From contig CANQZO010000069.1 of NCBI GenBank assembly GCA_947628355.1, positions 1 to 9,319 on the forward strand: 9,319 nucleotides of DNA, read 5' to 3'. A program made the translations under genes and the position numbers. Every line of letters begins with the position of its first letter. The first letter of the stretch is position 1. The notes beneath the pieces are model-generated. The model made no database searches and had not been told where the DNA came from. It saw only the letters and a program-made list of their open reading frames with translations. Shown here one piece after another: positions 1 to 4,981 of the stretch. This stretch comes from Candidatus Gastranaerophilales bacterium (GTDB taxonomy: Bacteria > Cyanobacteriota > Vampirovibrionia > Gastranaerophilales > Gastranaerophilaceae).

Positions 1-1292
1 CCTATGGCATATAAGTTTTTAACTCCCTCGGTTTCAAGATTATCCGTTAATTTAACACGTCCCGAGTAGAATTTTACTTCGACGCCGTATAAAAGTGTGT
101 ATCTTGACGCAGTACCGGGGGCTATTTTATCAAGAGCATATAACATTTCAATTATAGCTGTCATTTGGCGATAAGGAAGCACCAAACTTAAATCTCCGGG
201 GGTAGCACAGGCAAGCGTCGGAGTAATTATACTGCTTTTAATTCTTTCGGGGGTTGAGCGTCTGCCGTCGAGTAAATCTCCAAATCTTTGAACCAATACA
301 CCGCCCGCAAGCATATTAGCAAGTCTTGCTACGTGCTGACCGTAGGCTATGGGTTCTTTAAACGGTTCTGTAAATTTTTCCGATACCAACAATGCAAAGT
401 TAGTATTTGCGGTTCTGTAATTAGCATAGCTGTGTCCGTTTACGGTTGAAATTCCCGAATAGTTTTCGGTAACTACTTCTCCGTAAGGGTTCATACAGAA
501 TGTTCTTACTTCATCTCCGAATGTGGGGGAGTGATATATTAATTTTGATTCATAGAGTTTTTCCGTTATAGGTTCAAAAACAGGCGCGGGCAGTTCAACT
601 CTGACGCCGACATCTACTGCATTATTAACCATTCCTATTTTATTTTTTGCAAATTCGTGAGTCAGCCAATCAGCGCCTTCTCTCCCCGGAGCAATAATAA
701 TATGCTCTGCTTCTATCTTTTGATTATCTTTTGTTATGAAGCCTTTTACCTGTCCGTTTTCAACAATTAATTGGTCGGCGATTGTGTCGTATAGTATTGT
801 AATTCTTTCGTTAAGAAAATCCTGCATATTTTTAAGTACATTTAGACTTCGCTCAGTACCTAAGTGTCTGACGGGAGAATGGATGAGCTTTAATTCCGCC
901 AGTGTTGCAGCCCTTTCAATATCGGCGAATACTTCTCTGTCCGTACCGAAAACTTCATCGGTTGCACCGAATTTTAAATATATATCATCAGTATATTTAA
1001 CTAAATCTTCAACGTTTTTTCTTGGCATATAATCAAGCAAATGCCCGCCAACATCGGGAGTTAATGTTAATTTTCCGTCAGAAAATGCGCCGGCTCCGCC
1101 CCAGCCGCATAACAATCCGCATTTTTTACAGGTAGGACACTTTTCGTATCCTTCTCTTAATAAGCACTTACGTTCTTCAATTCTTACACCTTTTTCAACC
1201 AGAATAACTTTCCACTCGGGTTTTAATTTTGTTATTTCAAGTGCCGCAAATATTCCCGCAGGACCTCCGCCAACTATTGCTACATTATACAT
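1..1292 (-). CDS. FAD-dependent dehydrogenase (COG2509-like), 3' end cut by window edge
   Basis: Uncharacterised flavoprotein dehydrogenase. The first 430 codons are visible and the frame is open to the left edge, so the C-terminus is missing. The protein opens with a dinucleotide-binding motif, VAIVGGGPAGIFAAL (residues 4-18, GxGxxG at 8-13). A cysteine cluster follows, C52-x2-C55-x2-C58-x3-C62, running directly into GWGGAGAFSDGKL (63-75), a signature I associate with the COG2509 family. Further on are IIIAPGREGADWL, typical of the second FAD-binding stretch, and near the cut end NLYAIG, where these proteins usually continue into a GDGAG-type motif. The ATG at 1290-1292 is preceded by GGAGA (complement of 1298-1302), which fixes the start. 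Substrate is unknown. The cysteines could bind a metal or Fe-S centre, but that is inference. It reads as an ordinary chromosomal gene unrelated to the phage. Confidence 0.9.
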   Translation of the reverse strand, partial: MYNVAIVGGGPAGIFAALEITKLKPEWKVILVEKGVRIEERKCLLREGYEKCPTCKKCGLLCGWGGAGAFSDGKLTLTPDVGGHLLDYMPRKNVEDLVKYTDDIYLKFGATDEVFGTDREVFADIERAATLAELKLIHSPVRHLGTERSLNVLKNMQDFLNERITILYDTIADQLIVENGQVKGFITKDNQKIEAEHIIIAPGREGADWLTHEFAKNKIGMVNNAVDVGVRVELPAPVFEPITEKLYESKLIYHSPTFGDEVRTFCMNPYGEVVTENYSGISTVNGHSYANYRTANTNFALLVSEKFTEPFKEPIAYGQHVARLANMLAGGVLVQRFGDLLDGRRSTPERIKSSIITPTLACATPGDLSLVLPYRQMTAIIEMLYALDKIAPGTASRYTLLYGVEVKFYSGRVKLTDNLETEGVKNLYAI

Positions 1293-1336
1293 GTTTGTCT
1301 CCAAATTTATATTTTCAAAAACATGAAAATTGTAAC

Positions 1337-1356
1337 TTAAATCAAGTTTGATTTAA
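1337..1356. promoter_or_regulatory. Operator-like palindrome upstream of the FAD dehydrogenase gene
   Basis: TTAAATCAAGTTTGATTTAA has two 9-base arms that pair perfectly around a 2-base centre. A TACAAT -10-like box for the minus-strand gene lies beside it (complement of 1329-1334). No good -35 is seen at 16-18 bases, although TTGTTT (complement of 1355-1360) sits 20 bases away. A dimeric regulator bound here would cover the promoter spacer. AT-rich palindromes also arise by chance, so the regulatory role is inference. Confidence 0.4.
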
Positions 1357-1388
1357 ACAAATCGTAAACAACATTTTACTTAATGCAA

Positions 1389-1432
1389 AAAATAAAAAGA
1401 ACTTCTATTTATTTAGAAGTTCTTTTTATTTT
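1389..1432 (-). terminator. Intrinsic terminator of the small 106-residue gene
   Basis: A perfect 19-bp stem (1389-1407 with 1414-1432) closes a 6-base loop. The core GAACTTCTA pairs with TAGAAGTTC, and the outer part of the stem is A/T only, giving a U run on the minus-strand transcript. It lies 19 bases past the stop codon of the minus-strand gene and separates it from the FAD dehydrogenase gene. The symmetry would also allow termination from the other side. Confidence 0.85.
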
Positions 1433-1450
1433 ATTGAATTTAATTAATGT

Positions 1451-1771
1451 TTATGCGGCTACATTTAATTCATTGGTTTTTGCTTTTACAGCCTCTGTTG
1501 CTGTTACAATAGGTGCATTTGTTAAAGTCTCTCCAATATATTTTATTGTTCTGGGAATTTTATATGCACTATTTAACGGATAACTTGCATCAGTAATTGT
1601 TTTTTTGAAACTGTCACCATTTTTAACATCTCTTGCTACAGTTGCAATAACTGAAGTGTCAGCTAAATAACTTTTTAACGAATCTAACTGTGCTTTAGCA
1701 CCTTCTTTGTATCCTTCTACAAAAGTCCTTGCAAGTGCTGCCTGCTGATTCATTGGTCTGATAATACTCAT
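1451..1771 (-). CDS. Small conserved-looking protein of unknown function (106 residues)
   Basis: Not recognised. The product is 106 residues and starts MSIIRPMNQQAALARTF. It has no signal peptide, no membrane segment and no cysteine. The first half (residues 7-50) is rich in Ala, Lys, Glu and Leu and looks helical; the second half is richer in Thr, Val and Pro. Several signs say it is real: a strong Shine-Dalgarno GGAAGGAAGG (complement of 1777-1786), a good promoter further upstream (1818-1846), and a perfect terminator hairpin just past its stop. It is therefore a monocistronic gene, divergent from rlmH. The opposite strand carries a 66-codon hydrophobic frame that lacks these signals and is a shadow. 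Function cannot be inferred from the neighbours. Confidence 0.75.
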   Translation of the reverse strand: MSIIRPMNQQAALARTFVEGYKEGAKAQLDSLKSYLADTSVIATVARDVKNGDSFKKTITDASYPLNSAYKIPRTIKYIGETLTNAPIVTATEAVKAKTNELNVAA

Positions 1772-1817
1772 AAAAACCTTCCTTCCTTTTACATTACCTA
1801 AAAATAAAAAACTTACT

Positions 1818-1846
1818 ATTATATAAAGTAAATTTTAATTTCTGAA
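1818..1846 (-). promoter_or_regulatory. Sigma-70-type promoter of the small gene
   Basis: Reading the minus strand, TTCAGA (complement of 1841-1846) and a perfect TATAAT (complement of 1818-1823) are separated by 17 bases. The -35 matches TTGACA at four of six positions. Transcription would start near 1811 and give a leader of about 40 bases to the ATG at 1771. Confidence 0.6.
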
Positions 1847-1890
1847 TTGATACCACCTTTTTCTTTTTTACAATTCTTAATTTAATTGTA

Positions 1891-1926
1891 TTGAAATTTA
1901 ACTCTGGCAGCATTTATTATTAATTT
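1891..1926 (+). promoter_or_regulatory. rlmH promoter abutting the start codon (leaderless candidate)
   Basis: TTGAAA (1891-1896, five of six to consensus) and TATTAT (1915-1920, five of six) are 18 bases apart. The -10 ends six bases before the ATG at 1927, so transcription should begin at or next to the start codon. No Shine-Dalgarno sequence is present before the gene. An in-frame TAA at 1921-1923 rules out an upstream start. Confidence 0.5.
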
Positions 1927-2397
1927 ATGAATATAAGAATTATTGCAGTCGGAAAAATAAAAGAGCAATTTCATAAAGAAGAATTAAGAGAGTTTGAAAA
2001 AAGACTGGGCAGTTATTGTTCATTTTCAATTATTGAAGTTGAGGCAGAGCAAATCCTTGATGAAGCATTGGCGGAGAAATATAAGGAGTTTGAAGCAGAC
2101 AGAATATTACATCAAATTAAAAATAATTCTTATGTAATAACTCTTGAAATAACGGGGAAAATGTTATCCTCAGAAGAATTTGCCCGAAAATTAAACGAGA
2201 TTACATATAGCGGGGCAGCTGAATTAGTATTTATAATTGGCGGAGCAAACGGATTGCACAAAAAAGTGAGCGATATTGCAGATTTTAAATTAAGTTTTTC
2301 CAAAATGACGTTTACTCATCAAATGATACGAATAATCCTTACAGAGCAGATATACCGTGCATTTAAGATAAATAACAATGAAAAATATCACCGTTAA
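1927..2397 (+). CDS. rlmH: 23S rRNA (pseudouridine1915-N3)-methyltransferase RlmH
   Basis: RlmH uses S-adenosylmethionine to methylate N3 of pseudouridine 1915 in helix 69 of 23S rRNA, acting on the assembled 70S ribosome as a small SPOUT-fold dimer. The full family length is present (156 residues). Diagnostic parts are the N-terminal strand MNIRIIAVGKIKE, the SAM-site glycine loop FIIGGANGL (102-110), the conserved SKMTFTHQMIR (125-135) followed by LTEQIYRAF (138-146), and the canonical C-terminus YHR (154-156). The start is fixed by homology and by the in-frame stop three codons' width upstream (1921-1923). No ribosome binding site precedes it, and the likely promoter abuts the ATG. It is a core housekeeping gene, so it marks the chromosomal side of the boundary with the phage genes that follow. 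No intrinsic terminator is evident after its stop. Confidence 0.95.
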   Translation: MNIRIIAVGKIKEQFHKEELREFEKRLGSYCSFSIIEVEAEQILDEALAEKYKEFEADRILHQIKNNSYVITLEITGKMLSSEEFARKLNEITYSGAAELVFIIGGANGLHKKVSDIADFKLSFSKMTFTHQMIRIILTEQIYRAFKINNNEKYHR

Positions 2398-2504
2398 ATG
2401 TTAAGAATTGTAAATATAATTCTAATAGATATATCGAATTGCAATAAAATATGTTAATATAAAAATATAAAGAAACCACGACTTGAGTAGCGAATTTTCC
2501 GTAG

Positions 2505-2660
2505 GACGAAACGAGCGGGTCGAGTGGAGCGAGAGAACAAGCGAAGCGAGAAATCGAGCAAAACGAGCGGAGCTGCGGAGCGGGCGGAGTGCAGTAGAAG
2601 GCAGGACGCAGTGAAGCGACAGGAAACAACGACGCAGGCGAGGCGAGCGAGTCCGAAAGA
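2505..2660. repeat. T-depleted purine-rich GAGCG/GCGAG degenerate repeat
   Basis: Within 2501-2660, GAGCG occurs five times and GCGAG five times in the same orientation, with many one-base variants such as AAGCG, GGCGG and ACGCAG. Direct count over 2521-2640 gives 61% G+C, 75% purines and only 6 T in 120 bases, against 15% G+C in 2401-2460. There is no fixed period and no long inverted repeat, so it is a cryptic simple repeat, not a tandem array. Origin and function are unknown. Confidence 0.7.
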
Positions 2661-2710
2661 AACAGAGCAAGTCCGAAAGGAATGGAATGGGTCAGCCCGA
2701 AAGGAATTGA
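2651..2710. repeat. Three direct CCGAAAG repeats beside a tRNA T-arm-like sequence
   Basis: GTCCGAAAG begins at 2651 and 2671, and GCCCGAAAG begins at 2695. The second and third copies match at 14 of 16 bases (2671-2686 and 2695-2710). On the minus strand the third copy reads through GGTTCAATTCC (complement of 2703-2713), which looks like a tRNA T-loop. No complete tRNA folds here. The spacing (20 and 24 bases) and the position at the phage edge make an attachment site or a terminase recognition site possible; neither is shown. Confidence 0.4.
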
Positions 2711-2782
2711 ACCTATATTTACATTTGGACTCTTGCAATTTTTGCGAAAACGGTGACGGGTTTTTAGTCAAGGGGGAGTATT

Positions 2783-3151
2783 GTGATTTATTGTTGCGGA
2801 GGCTATCACGTGCCTCTTAAAACAGTTTTCTTAATGCCCGATTTTCAATTTCGGGAAAGAAAACTGGAATTAATTGTATGCCCGAAATGCGGGGCTCTAA
2901 GAGCTGAGGTGACTCAGTACAACATTAAAGAGAAGAAATACGAAGTTAAAAGATTAAAAAACAAAAAAATTTCAAGATTTATCAGCGAAATAGAAACCGG
3001 AAAAATCAAGAAAATTGACATCAAACGCGGTACAAAAGAGCGCTCGGCATTTGTTTACGGGGTAAATAAAGAGTGTAAAGACGGAACCATAAAACAATAT
3101 GCAGTTGATTTTAACGGAAATAAAAGGTTAGTAAAAGTTATAAACGGGTAA
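2783..3151 (+). CDS. Zinc-ribbon-like phage protein (122 residues)
   Basis: First gene of the phage operon; no named family recognised. The N-terminal half has Cys4-Cys5-Gly-Gly-Tyr-His9 and, after 24 residues, the knuckle VCPKCGAL (32-39), together resembling a zinc ribbon. The C-terminal half is lysine-rich and polar with predicted strands (KKIDIKRGTKERSAFVYGVN). The start is GTG, chosen because AGGGGGAG (2771-2778) sits at good spacing and the frame is closed by TAG at 2765-2767. Later starts (GTG 2810, ATG 2834) would remove the first cysteine pair. The stop is four bases before the next gene, so the two are probably translationally coupled. Its place directly ahead of the terminase genes suggests a DNA-binding role in packaging or late gene control, which is inference. 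It could also be a virion or host-takeover protein. Confidence 0.75.
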   Translation: MIYCCGGYHVPLKTVFLMPDFQFRERKLELIVCPKCGALRAEVTQYNIKEKKYEVKRLKNKKISRFISEIETGKIKKIDIKRGTKERSAFVYGVNKECKDGTIKQYAVDFNGNKRLVKVING

Positions 3152-3155
3152 AAAT

Positions 3156-3464
3156 ATGCCAAAAAAGAAAAAAAACGGTAATGAAGAATTAAACTATACA
3201 AAAAATGATTCTTTTGAAAATTTAAAAACCGTACAAGAACTGGCCCTGCAGCGCAAGGGTAAAGATGATGAACTAAATCCCGATATTTCAATTTATTTGA
3301 AAGCCGAAGAACTAAAGGGAAAGTTATGCGGTTTATACAATGAAAAAGAAAAAGTTAATCAAAAATTAAATGTAATGGGAAGCGTAAAAATAGACGGAAA
3401 AGAACTTAATATAAAGGTTGGAGAAGAAGCAGACACAGGGCAAAATGATGATAGAATTACCTGA
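3156..3464 (+). CDS. Putative terminase small subunit, lacking a recognisable HTH domain
   Basis: Small terminase subunits bind phage DNA at the packaging site and present it to the large subunit. This 102-residue product sits directly before terL and overlaps its start, the usual terS position. Its middle, SIYLKAEELKGKLCGLY (about 45-61), resembles the C-terminal oligomerisation part of many small subunits, which typically reads like LKAxELLGKhLGmf and is followed by a Glu/Lys-Val-containing stretch. The helix-turn-helix that normally occupies the first 60 or so residues is not apparent; a short Lys/Asn/Glu-rich segment (MPKKKKNGNEE) is there instead. No good ribosome binding site precedes the ATG, so coupling to the zinc-ribbon gene is likely. 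The assignment is by position plus partial resemblance. Another small phage protein is possible. Confidence 0.55.
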   Translation: MPKKKKNGNEELNYTKNDSFENLKTVQELALQRKGKDDELNPDISIYLKAEELKGKLCGLYNEKEKVNQKLNVMGSVKIDGKELNIKVGEEADTGQNDDRIT

Positions 3465-4758
3465 AATACTTAATATACCAGAAAAATTAATACCTGTAAT
3501 AACAAAAATTAATGAATATAATTACTATTTAATTGAAGGGGGAAGGGGTGGTGGCAAATCCCAAAGTGTAGCAAGAATTATTTTATGGATTGCAGAACAA
3601 AAAAAAGTGAGAGTTTGCTGCGGACGTGAAACACAAGCAACGATATCAGACAGTGTATATAAAATATTTAACGATTTAATAAGCGATTATAATTTAAACT
3701 TTACGGTAAAATCAAACAAAATAATACATAATAAAAGCGGTTCAAGCATTATTTTTAAAGGGTTTAGAGAACAAGGCAGAGTTAATATAAAAGGCTTAGA
3801 GGGGGTTGATATTCTTTGGATAGATGAAGCCCAAGCCATTACAAAATCTACGCTTGATATAATCATCCCAACTATAAGGAAAAAAAATTCCATAGTGCTT
3901 TTTACAATGAACAGACTTGTTAGAAAAGACCCTGTTTACAGCGAATTTGTTTCGCGGGATGACTGTCTGCATATAAAAATAAATTATTATGATAATAAAC
4001 ATTGTCCGCAAAAGTTGATTGATGAAGCAAAGCGCTGTAAAGAAAGAAATATTCTTGATTATGAATATATTTGGGAGGGAAATCCTCAAGATAAAACAAA
4101 AGATTATTTATTTTCGGCAATAAAATTAGATAAAGCCAAAAATTTAAAATTTAAAGAAGAAAATTACAGAAAAATAAGATGTATGTCGGTCGATTTGGCA
4201 GGAAACGGCGGGGATTTATGTGTTGCCAGCTTGATTGAAGCAAAAAGCGCTTCGGGCTGGGCATTGGAAAAACAAGAACATTGGAGTGAACCCGATACTG
4301 ACGTTACAAAGGGCAGAATTATTAATTTGTATTCGCTCTGGAAACCCGAATTATTGATATTAGATGCTGACGGATTAGGTTATTCAATATATGTCAGTAT
4401 TAAAAATGTTATAAATAATGCAATAAAATTTAACGGAGCGGGGAGCAGTAATAGGCCGAATGCTTTAAACAGACGCGCGGACGGGTATCTTACCTTGAAA
4501 GAATTTATCGATAACGAATGGTTAAAAATATCTTCTGATTTTACAATATCACAGCTTGAATATATCAAGAAATCATACAAACCAAACGGGCAAATATTTA
4601 TTCAATCGAAGAAAGATATGAAATCAGAGCAAGGTGAGAGCCCCGACTTCGCCGACAGTTTAATGATGGGAATTTATGCAATAAATTACTATTCATATCT
4701 TATTGATGAAAGAGAAGAAACTATAATGCTCGAGTCAAATTTTGACCCGTACACTTAA
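3445..4758 (+). CDS. terL: Terminase large subunit (packaging ATPase and nuclease)
   Basis: Motor of DNA packaging: it cuts concatemeric phage DNA and pumps it into the prohead through the portal. From the ATG at 3445 (437 residues), the Walker A motif GGRGGGKS lies at 32-39 and Walker B VDILWIDE at 121-128, followed by QAI. The C-terminal RNase H-like nuclease shows its acidic residues in order: VDLAG (D250), LDADG (D307, D309) and PDFADS (D401, D404). Both activities look intact. The length is normal for the family. The open frame reaches back to a TTG at 3418, but the AGGG at 3437-3440 fits the tandem ATGs at 3445 and 3448 better. The gene overlaps the preceding one by 20 bases. The family resembles the PBSX/Terminase_3 type. 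Confidence 0.95.
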   Translation: MMIELPEILNIPEKLIPVITKINEYNYYLIEGGRGGGKSQSVARIILWIAEQKKVRVCCGRETQATISDSVYKIFNDLISDYNLNFTVKSNKIIHNKSGSSIIFKGFREQGRVNIKGLEGVDILWIDEAQAITKSTLDIIIPTIRKKNSIVLFTMNRLVRKDPVYSEFVSRDDCLHIKINYYDNKHCPQKLIDEAKRCKERNILDYEYIWEGNPQDKTKDYLFSAIKLDKAKNLKFKEENYRKIRCMSVDLAGNGGDLCVASLIEAKSASGWALEKQEHWSEPDTDVTKGRIINLYSLWKPELLILDADGLGYSIYVSIKNVINNAIKFNGAGSSNRPNALNRRADGYLTLKEFIDNEWLKISSDFTISQLEYIKKSYKPNGQIFIQSKKDMKSEQGESPDFADSLMMGIYAINYYSYLIDEREETIMLESNFDPYT

Positions 4759-4773
4759 GAAAAAGAAAGGAAA

Positions 4774-4980
4774 ATGATTATGTGTTCAACACCAAAAATG
4801 CCTGTTGTACCGCAAGCAGAAGTGATAAAAGCAGCTACACAGGCAGATGCTTCAGTGCAAAAAGCAAATATGGCAAACAGAACTAATGTAAAAGGTTTGG
4901 TATCCGAAAATATAAGGACCTCAAATAACGGAATTGAAGATGATATTCAATCTTCCAAAAAAAGATTATTAGGTGAGTAA
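4774..4980 (+). CDS. Small Met-Cys protein between terminase and portal
   Basis: Short protein of 68 residues, or 66 if the second ATG (4780) is used. The AGAAAGG at 4764-4770 is three bases from the first ATG and nine from the second, so the second start, giving MCSTPKMPVVPQ, may be the true one. Small proteins beginning Met-Cys with a following Pro-Lys-Pro-rich stretch are common next to portal and terminase genes in podoviruses. I recall them as a recurrent unnamed virion-region protein rather than by any tested function. The rest is polar and Ala/Lys/Asn-rich, ending KKRLLGE, with no membrane segment. The stop overlaps the start region of the portal gene, consistent with co-translation. 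Cys near the N-terminus is not inside a lipobox with a hydrophobic leader, so it is not a classical lipoprotein. Confidence 0.7.
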   Translation: MIMCSTPKMPVVPQAEVIKAATQADASVQKANMANRTNVKGLVSENIRTSNNGIEDDIQSSKKRLLGE

Positions 4981-4981
4981 A

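Larger units (their letters stand above)
2398..2782. other. Gene-free junction between rlmH and the phage late operon
   Basis: These 385 bases hold no credible gene. The first part (2401-2460) is only 15% G+C by direct count. It contains a perfect TATAAT (2415-2420) with no matching -35, and a weak GAATT/AATTC inverted repeat. At about 2475 the composition flips to a G+C-rich purine-rich island, then to CCGAAAG repeats and a tRNA T-arm-like stretch, and finally to the ribosome binding site of the first phage gene. A 98-codon plus-strand frame (2524-2820) and longer minus-strand frames across the island are low-complexity readings of the repeat. The prophage end (attL) and the promoter of the late operon should be here, but I cannot place either with confidence. 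Confidence 0.6.

Noticed and set aside
1383..1583. Plus-strand 66-codon hydrophobic frame that could be a membrane peptide
   Set aside because: It begins inside the terminator hairpin, lacks a ribosome binding site and runs antisense to the better supported minus-strand gene.
2439..2463. Promoter TTGCAA...TATAAA for the phage operon
   Set aside because: The spacer is only 13 bases. The perfect TATAAT at 2415-2420 likewise lacks a -35. In such AT-rich sequence these matches are expected by chance.
2690..2790. A complete tRNA gene on the minus strand
   Set aside because: A T-loop-like GGTTCAATTCC is present, but the T stem has a mismatch, no anticodon arm folds at the right distance, and no 5' acceptor strand complementary to CGGGCTG is found upstream.
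2524..2820. Plus-strand 98-codon frame through the purine-rich island
   Set aside because: Its product is a low-complexity Arg/Glu/Lys/Ser reading of the repeat, with no start signal, and it overlaps the zinc-ribbon gene. The minus-strand frames across the same stretch are rejected for the same reason.
3437..3464. Programmed frameshift joining the TerS-like gene to terL
   Set aside because: The genes overlap by 20 bases, but no slippery heptamer is present, and terL has its own tandem ATGs with an AGGG ahead of them.
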